NCBI GenBank assembly: GCA_964459325.1
Contig: CAYWKU010000015.1
Span: 13,890 to 77,889, forward strand
Reading direction: 5' to 3'
Source: CAYWKU01 sp964459325
GTDB lineage: Bacteria; RBG-13-61-14; CAYWKU01
DNA length: 64,000 bases
Position 1 is the first letter of the stretch, and the number at the start of each line of letters is the position of its first letter. A program made the position numbers and the translations under genes. Shown here piece after piece: positions 16,640-24,957 of this stretch. Below the pieces are notes generated by a model. The model did not search any database. It was not told the DNA's origin and was given only the letters and a program-made list of their open reading frames with translations.

Positions 16640-16673
16640 AAGGCCGCTACCCTGAGGGGGGGCGGTCTTTTTT
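16640..16673 (+). terminator. intrinsic terminator of the pilC-like gene
   Basis: AAGGCCGCT (16640-16648) pairs with the G-rich strand ending GGCGGTCTT (16661-16669), with G-T wobbles, and is followed by a run of Ts. It lies 26 bases after the pilC stop. Confidence 0.75.
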
Positions 16674-16742
16674 CGTCGGGCACTTGATAGCTTCCTGACG
16701 GTATTGCAATATAGATTGATAAGTTTTCCGAGAGGTGAGCTC

Positions 16743-17294
16743 ATGCTCGTGCGCCAAAAGGGAAAACATCACTACATTCAGGCCGAACAATCGGAGCAGG
16801 CCGTCGAGGGAAACCCGCTCAAGGGCGGGCGCGTACACATACATACTTCCAGCTTTAAAATCGGAGTGGAAGAAGCCTTGAAGGCGCTCGACGGCCCGCC
16901 CGCCTGGAGCGCAAGGCTCAGGCGCATCGAGGAATGGGTCGAGTATACCGTGGCCGAAGCGCGGCAGGCATGGGCGAGAATGGCACTGGATTATTACGGG
17001 GAAAACGGCGGTTTCCGTGAAGCATGGGAGCGATACGCCGAAAACGTGGACTTCAAAAAGATTAATGCCCTGATTGACCGGCATAACAAGTATTTTCCCA
17101 TCGAAGCGAACCTTCCCTGCAACATTAAAACCGGTAAACTTATGTGGGGAGGCAAGCCCTTTAAAAAGATGAATTATTTCACGTCGCAATGGCTGCTGGA
17201 AATTTTTCCCCCGAACCTCGATATGGCTCTTGAATGCGCCCGGTCTATGGGAATAGACAGCGCGGATATGGATTCGATGACGGAATGGGGTTAA
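16743..17294 (+). CDS. conserved hypothetical protein
   Basis: A 183-residue soluble protein that I cannot name. It is rich in aromatic and basic residues, with a helical middle (ARLRRIEEWVEYTVAEARQ) and a Pro-rich segment FPIEANLPCNIKTGKLMW. A similar IERDLP-like motif appears in unnamed proteins of other bacteria, but I cannot confirm homology. The ATG at 16743 has GAGAGGTGAG just upstream, so I rejected the longer TTG reading from 16704. It overlaps the converging small membrane gene by four bases. It is transcribed on its own after the pilC terminator. Confidence 0.65.
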   Translation: MLVRQKGKHHYIQAEQSEQAVEGNPLKGGRVHIHTSSFKIGVEEALKALDGPPAWSARLRRIEEWVEYTVAEARQAWARMALDYYGENGGFREAWERYAENVDFKKINALIDRHNKYFPIEANLPCNIKTGKLMWGGKPFKKMNYFTSQWLLEIFPPNLDMALECARSMGIDSADMDSMTEWG

Positions 17295-17509
17295 AGCTTG
17301 CAAGCGGCCCAGTAGACGAGGAAAGCTCCCCCCGCAGCCAGCACAAAGCCGAAAATCCTCACTGCCAATGATGGTAAACTTTGCCTGCGCTGTTCAACGC
17401 CAAGAACATAAAAGCCGTAGCTGCTCAGAGTTTCAGGAAAAATGAGAAAGAAAAGACCCACGCCCAAAAGAAGAAGAGCCGTAACCCATATTTCAAGGTA
17501 ACTGAGCAT
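17291..17509 (-). CDS. small two-helix membrane protein
   Basis: A 72-residue protein with two membrane helices, one near residues 8-28 and one near 50-70. Between them is a short charged loop with QRRQS. It is of the DUF6199-like type by eye, without a known role. Its ATG follows the stop of the sulfatase gene by two bases, so it is probably translated with it. It overlaps the end of the opposite-strand gene. Confidence 0.6.
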   Translation of the reverse strand: MLSYLEIWVTALLLLGVGLFFLIFPETLSSYGFYVLGVEQRRQSLPSLAVRIFGFVLAAGGAFLVYWAACKL

Positions 17510-17511
17510 TG

Positions 17512-19644
17512 TTACTTGATATAGCCCAGAGCTTTAAGCCGCCTGAGCTCCTCTGGGCTAAGTTTATCGGTTTTTTGGTTTTTTTTGAACTCCGGCACGG
17601 TTTTTTTGAACTTTTCCAGTAGTTGTATACCACGAGAATAGGTTTTTTGCCTGCTTTCGGTCAGATTTTCCGATTCGGCGGGGTCTTCTTTCAGGTCATA
17701 CATCTCCTCCCGACCACTGGTGGAAGAAATCAGTATGTACTTACCAAAATATACCGCTTGTTTCAGGTGAGGCATTTCATCCAGTGCCCAATGGTGTCCC
17801 GAGCTTTGAAAAAATTGGGGGTACAGCTCCGCAACGGCGTCCCACCTGAAGCCGGGGGGCTTCGACCCGATGCCGGTGTAATTCAGGAGCAGGTGAAAAA
17901 GTTCCCGGTTTTCCACGATTTCTCTGTTGGTACCTGAGGGGTGGGAGCCGGGATACTTTATAACCAACGGTATCTCCAAGACTTCCGAATACAGGGCCTT
18001 GCCGTGTCCGAGAAGATTATGTTCTCCCATGAATTCCCCGTGGTCTGAGGTAACTATTATTATTGAATTATCATATAAACCCGTTTTGCGCATTTTTTTT
18101 ATGAAGAGATTGAATTGCCTGTTAAGATAAATCAGCTCGGAATCGTACTGGGAGGTAAGATGCTCACGCTCAGCGGAAGATATATTTCTATTCTCCAGGA
18201 TTGTGCGTATCCATATATTCAAGGGAGTTTCACCGGCCAGCTTCCTTTGGAAGCTGGGAAAACGGTGGATAATTTCGTTGGGAGGCAGATATGGCCCATG
18301 AGTGTCCATGTAGTTGAGGAACAGAAAAAACGGGCGGTTTTTGTCTCTGGAAGCAAGCCATCTCAGGGCAATCCTGTTCACTTGCCCGGCGAGCATGGTC
18401 GGCTTCAGGTGGCGGAAGTACCAATCAACTGGCAGAACGTTCCTCATGACACGATTGCACCATTCGCATTTCGACATGGACATGGAGGCCGGGTTGACGC
18501 GGTCATCGAAGTATTGAAATCCCTGTTGCATGTTGACGGCCCGCCCGGCGGCAAAGAAGTTGGCCGAAACCCCGGCGCATTGGTAACCGTTCTGGGCGAG
18601 CTTTTCGGCCAGCGTGACGAAATCGTCGCCGAGCGGGCGGTAATCCCGGGATTCGGCGGTCATGACGGGCAGAAGTATGTAGTGTGCACCATGAGTCCTT
18701 GGGTACAAACCTGTAAACATGGAAGCGTGAGAGGGAAGGGTCCAGGGCGATACGGCAAGCGCTTTTTTATAAACAACCGCTTCTTCGGCGAATTTTTCCA
18801 GATTCGGCGTGGTAGGGCGGTCGTAACCGTATAGCGAAAGATGGTCCCGCCGGACAGTATCCCACACGATAAGGATTATGTTGGGGGCGTCTCTTGGAGG
18901 GTGGGTCGTCGCAGCTTCGGTTCGTTGAAAAAAGTCCTCGTTTAATTCGAGGTTGTCGCCGGTTGCCAACAGCCCCCCGGCCACGAATATCACCATAACC
19001 GCTGCCGCCCACGATGTTGCCGTTCCTGCTTTCCGAGTTGTGGTGATTACCCGGTAAGCAATCCCGGCCAGCAGTATCAGAAACAGGGCCGAGGCGGGAA
19101 GAAAGTAAAATCCGGGCAGAAAAAACTCCTCCGGCCCCAGAAACAGCCATGCCACGATGGTAACGATGAGCAATGCTGTAAAAAAGCCCCTCTCGAGCCC
19201 ATTATATTGACCCTTTAGCGAGCGCACGAAAGCTGTTAATGCAAGACAGAAAGCAACAAAAGCGACAACAAAAGCGGGCGCTACCTGGAAAAACTCGTAG
19301 TCTCCTGCCGCCTTCAAAAGAATATTGGCAGCCGCCGCAATGGCATAAGCTGAACAAACCAACAAAACCCCCTTGAATAGAAAAGAGCGAAAGGGCAGGC
19401 GGGCAAGGCATTCGCCTGATAAACTTCCCACCAGAAGCAAAGCGAAACTCGGCACAATATACGTGACGGCAAAATATATGGAAGGAAGAGGTTCGATGCC
19501 GAAAAGGCTTATTATCTGATGGATTAACGTAAGCGCCGCCCCGGGGATGAGGCAGAAAATTATCGTCCGCACCAGGAATTTTATTGCTGAAACCGCTTTG
19601 TCGGCGGATGTGTTTGTCATGGTTGAATTTTTTCCGGAGCTCAT
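17512..19644 (-). CDS. membrane-anchored sulfatase/phosphotransferase-like protein
   Basis: A 710-residue alkaline phosphatase superfamily protein. The first 230 residues hold about six or seven membrane helices. A sulfatase domain follows with NIILIVWDTVRRDHLS (metal Asp at about 262) and TSDHGEFMGEH as the second metal-binding segment. The catalytic position is WTLPSH (Thr302) instead of the Cys-x-Pro-Ser-Arg motif of true sulfatases. It therefore more likely transfers or hydrolyses a phosphoester group, as the phosphoethanolamine or lipid-modifying branches do, and does not need formylglycine. The catalytic domain should face the periplasm. It starts four bases after the CaiB-type gene stops. 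An alternative start nine codons in, at 19620, is possible. Confidence 0.83.
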   Translation of the reverse strand: MSSGKNSTMTNTSADKAVSAIKFLVRTIIFCLIPGAALTLIHQIISLFGIEPLPSIYFAVTYIVPSFALLLVGSLSGECLARLPFRSFLFKGVLLVCSAYAIAAAANILLKAAGDYEFFQVAPAFVVAFVAFCLALTAFVRSLKGQYNGLERGFFTALLIVTIVAWLFLGPEEFFLPGFYFLPASALFLILLAGIAYRVITTTRKAGTATSWAAAVMVIFVAGGLLATGDNLELNEDFFQRTEAATTHPPRDAPNIILIVWDTVRRDHLSLYGYDRPTTPNLEKFAEEAVVYKKALAVSPWTLPSHASMFTGLYPRTHGAHYILLPVMTAESRDYRPLGDDFVTLAEKLAQNGYQCAGVSANFFAAGRAVNMQQGFQYFDDRVNPASMSMSKCEWCNRVMRNVLPVDWYFRHLKPTMLAGQVNRIALRWLASRDKNRPFFLFLNYMDTHGPYLPPNEIIHRFPSFQRKLAGETPLNIWIRTILENRNISSAEREHLTSQYDSELIYLNRQFNLFIKKMRKTGLYDNSIIIVTSDHGEFMGEHNLLGHGKALYSEVLEIPLVIKYPGSHPSGTNREIVENRELFHLLLNYTGIGSKPPGFRWDAVAELYPQFFQSSGHHWALDEMPHLKQAVYFGKYILISSTSGREEMYDLKEDPAESENLTESRQKTYSRGIQLLEKFKKTVPEFKKNQKTDKLSPEELRRLKALGYIK

Positions 19645-19647
19645 GCT

Positions 19648-20793
19648 TTAACAGACGTTCTGTTCGACAAGCTCATTGATTTCCGCATCGGAAAACCCGA
19701 GTTGCGTGAGAACTTCCGAGGTATGCTGGCCGAATCCGGCCGGCGGGGAGACAATTTCCCCCGGGGTTTCGCTTAATTTGGCGACTACGCCCTGGACAGG
19801 TTTTGTGCGGCCCTCGCCGACGTCCACCTGCACTATCATACCCCGGTGCTTTATCTGGGGGTCCTCGACCATTTCTCCCACCGACAGGACGCGACCGACG
19901 CAGACATCTATTTCGCCGAGAGTCTCGAACCATTCATCGCGGGTTTTCCGGTGGAATATTTCTTCGAGTCTTGCTTCAACTTCCTTTGCCCTTTCCCCGG
20001 TGCAGAACATATCCCCCTCCAGGTCTTCGCAGCCCAGGGTTTCGCAAAGCTTTTTCCAGAACCTCGGCTCCACCGCTCCGATGGTGAGGTAGTTGCCGTC
20101 CTTCGTTTCGTACACCCTGTAGAAGGGGAACATGCCTACCAGCGGCATCCTGCCGCATTCGGGTGATGCGGCGCTGTCGGCGTATTGCATCAACGGCAGG
20201 GTCATGAAACCCACCGCGGCGTCGGTAAGGGATACATCTATGTACTGGCCCTCGCCGGTTCTCTGGCGGTGAAAAAGGGCCACCAGGATGCCGATGGCGG
20301 CGTTCAACCCGCCTCCTATGTCCGCGATTTGCACGGGTGGGATTACCGGCTTCCGGCCCGGCTCTCCGTTCAGGCCCAGTATGCCGGCGGCGCCTATGTA
20401 GTTAAGGTCGTGGCCCACCATGCCGCCGTATGGGCCGGTTTGGCCGTAGCCGGAAAGTGAGGCGTATACGATGTCCGGCTTGACCTCTTTGAGGTCGGCG
20501 TAGGAAATCCCCATCCTGGAAGTGGCGCCCGGTCTGAAACCTTCCACCACCGCGTCGGCGTCTTCCAGCAACTTCAGGAATATTTCCTTGCCCCTTGGGG
20601 ATTTTATGTTGAGCGTCATGTGGCGCTTGTTACGCATTACCGACCATGCGCTCAGGTCGTTTATAAAGCGGCGGTCTTCGATGCGCAACACGTCCGCGCC
20701 GAAATCCGCCAAAATCATGCTTGCGTACGGCCCCGGGAACTGGCGGGACAAATCCAGCACTCTGATTCCTTCAAGTGCCTTGGAAGCGTTCAT
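19648..20793 (-). CDS. CaiB/BaiF family CoA-transferase
   Basis: A 381-residue family III CoA-transferase that moves CoA between an acyl-CoA and a carboxylic acid, or acts as an alpha-methylacyl-CoA racemase. The marks are DLSRQFPGPYASMILADFGADV, then NKRHMTLNIKSPRGKE, and VVEGFRPGA. GYGQTGPYGGMVGHDLNYI has the catalytic Asp. The substrate cannot be told. GGGAG precedes the ATG. It is in one transcription unit with the sulfatase-like gene and the small membrane gene, although their roles are not obviously linked. Confidence 0.9.
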   Translation of the reverse strand: MNASKALEGIRVLDLSRQFPGPYASMILADFGADVLRIEDRRFINDLSAWSVMRNKRHMTLNIKSPRGKEIFLKLLEDADAVVEGFRPGATSRMGISYADLKEVKPDIVYASLSGYGQTGPYGGMVGHDLNYIGAAGILGLNGEPGRKPVIPPVQIADIGGGLNAAIGILVALFHRQRTGEGQYIDVSLTDAAVGFMTLPLMQYADSAASPECGRMPLVGMFPFYRVYETKDGNYLTIGAVEPRFWKKLCETLGCEDLEGDMFCTGERAKEVEARLEEIFHRKTRDEWFETLGEIDVCVGRVLSVGEMVEDPQIKHRGMIVQVDVGEGRTKPVQGVVAKLSETPGEIVSPPAGFGQHTSEVLTQLGFSDAEINELVEQNVC

Positions 20794-21111
20794 TGAAGTC
20801 TCCCTATCACGAATTAGTAAGTTTCAATCCACTTCGCCATGTTCTGACTTAATGCATAATTGTTCTCTTATGGTAGAATATTTTAGCTAAATATGGCCGT
20901 GGAAACAACAAAATAAGCTCCGTAAATGCAATTGGAACAACATGCCTGTACAAAAACGGTTTTGTAATTGGACGGCATATGCCTGTTTCGAGCATGAGCA
21001 TCTATCACAAGGAGAACAGACAAGGGGCTTAAGCCCCTTGTCCGGGGCTTTTCGAGAGGTTTTTTGAATGAAATTGCGGAAAATTGCCATGACCTCCTAT
21101 TTTGGACAGTA
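20794..21111. other. 318-base gap between diverging genes
   Basis: AT-rich at the left side, with no convincing gene on either strand. It holds a perfect palindrome at 21019-21042 and, just after, a 14-codon ORF (21068-21112) whose stop overlaps the ATG of the DUF3943 gene as TAATG. The left part should hold the promoter of the CaiB-type gene; no strong -35/-10 pair is visible. The minus-strand ORF at 20883-21143 lacks a ribosome site and looks random. Confidence 0.5.
21019..21042. repeat. 24-base perfect palindrome
   Basis: A perfect inverted repeat with no central spacer, reading AAGGGGCTTAAGCCCCTT at its core (21022-21039). It lies 70 bases before the DUF3943 start. It could be an operator, a scar of a mobile element or a transcript hairpin; a GC-rich half repeat (CGGGGCTTTT) follows it. 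No T run adequate for a terminator is seen. Confidence 0.6.
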
Positions 21112-21786
21112 ATGTTGGAACAATTTTTTAAAAAACATAACACCCGGTTTGCAGTTATCCTGGCCCTTTGCTGTGTTCTGTCCTCGAACCCCGCGTTTGG
21201 GGAGGAAGTGGAGTGCAGAAAAGAATACCGCCCCGTTTCCCGTAAACATAAAAAGTCGGAGATTCTTAACGACGCTTTGTTGAGCTACGGGCTTTTATGG
21301 GTAGGTTACACCGTCAGCCAATACAATAGGGTCAGGGAAATCAACTGGAATGATACGAGAAAAAATCTTTTTGAAGTGGGGCCGGTGCTATACGATGAAG
21401 GCCACTGGCTGGCAAATTATGTAGGGCATCCGTGGTACGGCAGCGAATTCTACCTTTTGTACAGGAGCCGCGGCTACAGCAGGGGAGCGTCGTTGCTGGG
21501 TATGAGCCTGGCCAATATTGCCTTCGAGTTTCTCGTGGAAAGCACCACCCAGCCGCCCAGCACCAACGACCTGTTCATAACATCGGCATTCGGCGGGCTT
21601 TTCGGATATTATCGCGAAAGATGGGCGTTAAGGTTGTTAAACAGGCCGGGGAGGATAAATCACGGCATAGGCCATGTGCTGTGGCCTGAGACGATGTTCG
21701 ACTTTTTCGAAGAGGTGAGGATAGCGCCCCTCCATGAAAGGGAAGGCAAGCTCTCACCGGGAGTGCATTTTTACGCCACCTTCTAA
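21112..21786 (+). CDS. DUF3943 family envelope protein
   Basis: About 224 residues. The N-terminus is a signal peptide (FAVILALCCVLSSNPAFG, cleavage near GEE). The rest is the DUF3943 pattern: LANYVGHPWYGSEFYLLYRSRGYS, then FEFLVESTTQPPSTNDLFIT, then FGGLFGYYRERWA. In that family these segments sit in or near the outer membrane; no function is known. The ATG at 21112 is joined to a short upstream ORF by a TAATG overlap; a TTG at 21064 gives a longer reading without a signal peptide at its end. It overlaps the converging peptidase gene by four bases. Confidence 0.7.
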   Translation: MLEQFFKKHNTRFAVILALCCVLSSNPAFGEEVECRKEYRPVSRKHKKSEILNDALLSYGLLWVGYTVSQYNRVREINWNDTRKNLFEVGPVLYDEGHWLANYVGHPWYGSEFYLLYRSRGYSRGASLLGMSLANIAFEFLVESTTQPPSTNDLFITSAFGGLFGYYRERWALRLLNRPGRINHGIGHVLWPETMFDFFEEVRIAPLHEREGKLSPGVHFYATF

Positions 21787-23474
21787 TCCCGGTATTCGGT
21801 CAGCCAGCGATGAAATCTTATTTCGAAATCCTCCAACTTGGTGCCCGTTACTTCACGCAGGGCCTCTTCGAAGCTTTTTCCCTCTCCAATCTTTTCAAGA
21901 ACGTTGCTTGCGGCTGTGAGTCCGTATTCCCTGACGAAGAATTTCGTGGCGAAGTAGCTGGTCGTATACGCCTTCAACGCCCGCTCGGACGAGAGTTTCA
22001 GAAACGGCCCGGAAAGCGATTTCAACGAAGAAACACGGCCTTGCTCTACCACCGAGGTTTTCAGCCACGGGTCCGGCGAAGCCCCGGCTCTTATCTGCAT
22101 CAGTTGCGCCAGTCCTTCGTTGAACCAGATGGGGCATTGCCCCTCGGCGATGCGGTGTACTATCACGTGGGTGTATTCGTGGTAAAGAAGCCTTCTTAAG
22201 TCATCGTCGGTTTTGTCGGGCAAACCGGCTACCGGCAGGCGAATGCGGCCATCGTATAATCCTCCCACCCAGTGCGGCGATTTTGTCACCTGCTTGAACT
22301 GTTTGCCGGTGTACAATATGACCACCACCGGCTCCGACGGATAATCGCCGAGGTCATAGCCTATGTCCGACCATGCCTCCTCGAGGATGTAAAGCACCGT
22401 GTAAGCGGCGTCTACATCTTTTGCCCCCTGATATTTCACTATAAAGTGCTCGGAATCGGCGGCTATGAAGTCTTCCTCCACCGACTCTTCAGCGGTGATT
22501 TTATGAAGAAATTTCCGAAGGTCCTTTCTGTCGGGGTTCAGCTGGAGGGCCTTGCGCAGGTGGCGCCTGGCCATGTCCATGTCGTCGTCCTGGTAGTAAT
22601 ACATTCTCGCCATCATGTAATGGACGTTAGGGTCATCGATGCCCAGCCGGAGGGCGTCATCCAGATATCGCCGGGAGCGGGAGTAATCTTTTTCACTGTA
22701 ATAGATAGCCCCGAGGGAAGCGTGAAGCTCGGCGTCATCGGGAAGGTAAGGCTCCACGTCTCTCAGGTAATGCGCCGCTTGTGTGTATTCCTTGTCGTCA
22801 AAATACTTTTTTGCGATTTTAGACCCTGCGAACTTGAAAGCTTCGGCGACTTTCTCGTCGTTTGGGTTACTTTCCATGTGCTTTTTCAGAATTGACCACG
22901 CTTTTTCGTAACGGCCTTCGTCCATGGCCTCCGCTGCTTCTTTCGGTACCGTAGTAGGCCGTTTTTGTCCTTGCGCCGGCTCCGTTAGCTCGTCGGACAG
23001 CGGCTCCGTGGCGGGGATTCGCTCAAGCGCCGCGCTTTCCGGTGGTTGCAGGGCCGGGCCGAGTTGAGGCTCTATCGACTCGGATATAGAAGACTGCTCC
23101 GTAGCGGGCGGGTACAAGTTTAAAAGGACGAAGCCCGCCGCTGCGGTGACGGCTATGATGGCAAGATATATCAGCGGCTTGGGAAAAGAGCGACCGGAAG
23201 ACGGTGAATTTTCCTTTTCCCGGGCGGGTGGAGGAGTATGGTAAGGGGTCGGCGATTTTATTTCCACCGCCGCTCCGAAAGATTCCAACTCCAAGCGTAT
23301 CTTTCCGGCATGTTCCGACCCGGTAGCCTCGTATACAAGGTTCGGGGGGTCGTAAATAATGCGGTCTTGATTCAGATGCTCCTTTATGCCCAGTTTGTCT
23401 GAAAGATACTCCCGGAAGGCTTCTGAATCGGCCCCCGCTTTGAGTCCCAGAATGAAAATCCTGTATTTAGTCAT
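21783..23474 (-). CDS. membrane-anchored TPR protein with peptidase MA-like domain
   Basis: A 563-residue protein in several parts. Residues 1-75 form a small domain that looks like the L7/L12 C-terminal fold (AGKIRLELESFGAAVEIK). One membrane helix spans about 101-119. A Pro/Glu-rich linker leads to TPR-like repeats (about 180-330). The last part is a gluzincin-type metallopeptidase with HEYTH (432-436), then NEGLA (about 452-456), whose Glu would be the third zinc ligand. The N-terminus is probably cytoplasmic and the peptidase periplasmic. It overlaps the DUF3943 gene at its end. Its substrate is unknown; the run of RodZ-like and PilF-like genes upstream suggests an envelope role. Confidence 0.8.
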   Translation of the reverse strand: MTKYRIFILGLKAGADSEAFREYLSDKLGIKEHLNQDRIIYDPPNLVYEATGSEHAGKIRLELESFGAAVEIKSPTPYHTPPPAREKENSPSSGRSFPKPLIYLAIIAVTAAAGFVLLNLYPPATEQSSISESIEPQLGPALQPPESAALERIPATEPLSDELTEPAQGQKRPTTVPKEAAEAMDEGRYEKAWSILKKHMESNPNDEKVAEAFKFAGSKIAKKYFDDKEYTQAAHYLRDVEPYLPDDAELHASLGAIYYSEKDYSRSRRYLDDALRLGIDDPNVHYMMARMYYYQDDDMDMARRHLRKALQLNPDRKDLRKFLHKITAEESVEEDFIAADSEHFIVKYQGAKDVDAAYTVLYILEEAWSDIGYDLGDYPSEPVVVILYTGKQFKQVTKSPHWVGGLYDGRIRLPVAGLPDKTDDDLRRLLYHEYTHVIVHRIAEGQCPIWFNEGLAQLMQIRAGASPDPWLKTSVVEQGRVSSLKSLSGPFLKLSSERALKAYTTSYFATKFFVREYGLTAASNVLEKIGEGKSFEEALREVTGTKLEDFEIRFHRWLTEYRD

Positions 23475-23480
23475 GGCGGG

Positions 23481-24113
23481 TTAATTAGCGGATGCGGAGC
23501 CGCTGCCCATAATTCCGGGAGTGTCGTCCGAGGTTTTCCTTTCGGGAGCGGAGTAAGGGCTGTCTTGGTGTGACACTTGAAAATACTCCCGGGGAATCGC
23601 CGGCAGCGAAGCTTCCACCACCTCTTCGGGGGAAGAATTGAAGGAGCCGGGAGCGTTTTCATGCTGTGTAGAAACCGTCGCACTTTCGGAAGCCGGAGGG
23701 GTTGTCCGCATACGCGCCTCTTCGTGATTGGCGCAACCTCTGACGGCCAGAATTATCGAGAGAATTACCAGCACCAGAAAAATCGCAGCAGCCCCCACCA
23801 ATAGCCGCGGGTCCGGGCCGGCGCGGCGGAACCGGGGTTGCTTTTCATCAATGAAATAATCCTGCTCGTTTTCTTCGATTTCCGATAGGTACTCTTCCAG
23901 CCTGGTCACGGCCTCATCGGAATCGAGGCCTATGTGTTTGGCGTAAGACCTGACAAAACCCTTCACGAAGGTTATGGGAGGCAGATAGCTGAAATCGTCA
24001 CTCTCCAGCGCCCTTATCTGGCCGGGGCTGATTTTTGTCGCCTGCGAGACGTTTTCTATGCTGTAGCCCCGTGTTTCCCTTTCTTCCTTGAGATATTTGC
24101 CGAAACTCTCCAT
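23481..24113 (-). CDS. RodZ-like protein with helix-turn-helix and one membrane helix
   Basis: A 210-residue protein. Residues 1-70 form a RodZ-type HTH_25 domain (FGKYLKEERETRGYSIENVS, then FVKGFVRSYAKHIGLD). A linker leads to one membrane helix at about 103-124. The short, Ser/Pro/Glu-rich periplasmic tail of about 85 residues has no RodZ C-terminal domain that I recognise. RodZ links MreB to the wall machinery in rod-shaped cells. The pilF-rodZ gene order seen in many Proteobacteria is kept here, which supports the call. Because the C-terminal domain is missing, a related regulator is also possible. Confidence 0.75.
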   Translation of the reverse strand: MESFGKYLKEERETRGYSIENVSQATKISPGQIRALESDDFSYLPPITFVKGFVRSYAKHIGLDSDEAVTRLEEYLSEIEENEQDYFIDEKQPRFRRAGPDPRLLVGAAAIFLVLVILSIILAVRGCANHEEARMRTTPPASESATVSTQHENAPGSFNSSPEEVVEASLPAIPREYFQVSHQDSPYSAPERKTSDDTPGIMGSGSASAN

Positions 24114-24138
24114 CTCGGGCGATGGCTTCTCCTTTTTG

Positions 24139-24930
24139 TTATCTGCAATTGAGAAGTCTTAAATATTCCCGGGCTTTTCTGCCGGTTTCCGAATCGGGCT
24201 TTTGTTGCACGACCTTTAAAAAATGCCTGCAAGCTTCCTTGTGCCTGTTCATGGAGTTAAGCTCCATTCCCATGCAAAGGTGGGCGACCATGGAGTAATT
24301 GCTGTCCGGGCAGTATTCAATAACTTTCTCGTATTCCCTGAGGGCCTCGTTTTTCTTGTTTCTTTTCCCGAGCAAATCTCCCAGGTTTAACCGGGCGGGG
24401 CAGAACTTTTCATTGAGCCTGATGGCGGTTCGGAAGGAATCTTCCGCCTTTTCAAGCTCCCCTTTACGCATGTAAGCGATTCCCATGTTTGTATAAACCT
24501 GCGGGAAATTGGGTTGGTACAGGATGAAATCCAGGCATTTTTCAAACTGGGTTATGGCCTTGTCCCACTGTTCGGTGGCCAGGTAAATGTTGCCCAGGTT
24601 GTTTATTGCGTCGGGGTAGTCGGGCTTGAGCTTAATGGCGTATTTCAGGTGTTCCTCGGCCTGTGTGTAGCGGTCCAGCATGTAATATGTGGTGCCCAGC
24701 AGGTATTGTGTTTCCGGGTTTTCCTTTTTGAACTCTACGCTTTGTAGAAGCTCCTTGAGGGCCGCCACATAATCCCCCCTGCGGAAGTGGTTGCGTCCTA
24801 CCTCGTAATGCAGGTCGGCTTTTTCCTGGATGTTGTTTTTCTTGCCCGATTTACAACCCCAGACAAAAGTGAGGGCCAATAATACACATATCCCGACGGC
24901 GGTTGTTCTTGCAGACATTATTATTTTCAT
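24139..24930 (-). CDS. PilF/PilW-like TPR lipoprotein
   Basis: A 263-residue lipoprotein built from about six TPR units (YLLGTTYYMLDRYTQAEEHL, AINNLGNIYLATEQWDKAI and others). The signal peptide ends in VWGC, so Cys26 would be lipidated. This is the design of PilF/PilW, the outer-membrane pilotin that helps the secretin of type IV pili assemble, but TPR lipoproteins with other jobs look alike. The ATG at 24930 gives a hydrophobic, basic-tipped signal; a second in-frame Met four codons in is also possible. It lies directly before the RodZ-like gene. Confidence 0.72.
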   Translation of the reverse strand: MKIIMSARTTAVGICVLLALTFVWGCKSGKKNNIQEKADLHYEVGRNHFRRGDYVAALKELLQSVEFKKENPETQYLLGTTYYMLDRYTQAEEHLKYAIKLKPDYPDAINNLGNIYLATEQWDKAITQFEKCLDFILYQPNFPQVYTNMGIAYMRKGELEKAEDSFRTAIRLNEKFCPARLNLGDLLGKRNKKNEALREYEKVIEYCPDSNYSMVAHLCMGMELNSMNRHKEACRHFLKVVQQKPDSETGRKAREYLRLLNCR

Positions 24931-24957
24931 GTTTTTAATCCCTCGGCAAAGTCGGAT

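Noticed and set aside
20883..21143. 86-codon minus-strand ORF before the CaiB-type gene
   Set aside because: No ribosome site and it crosses the palindrome and the DUF3943 start.
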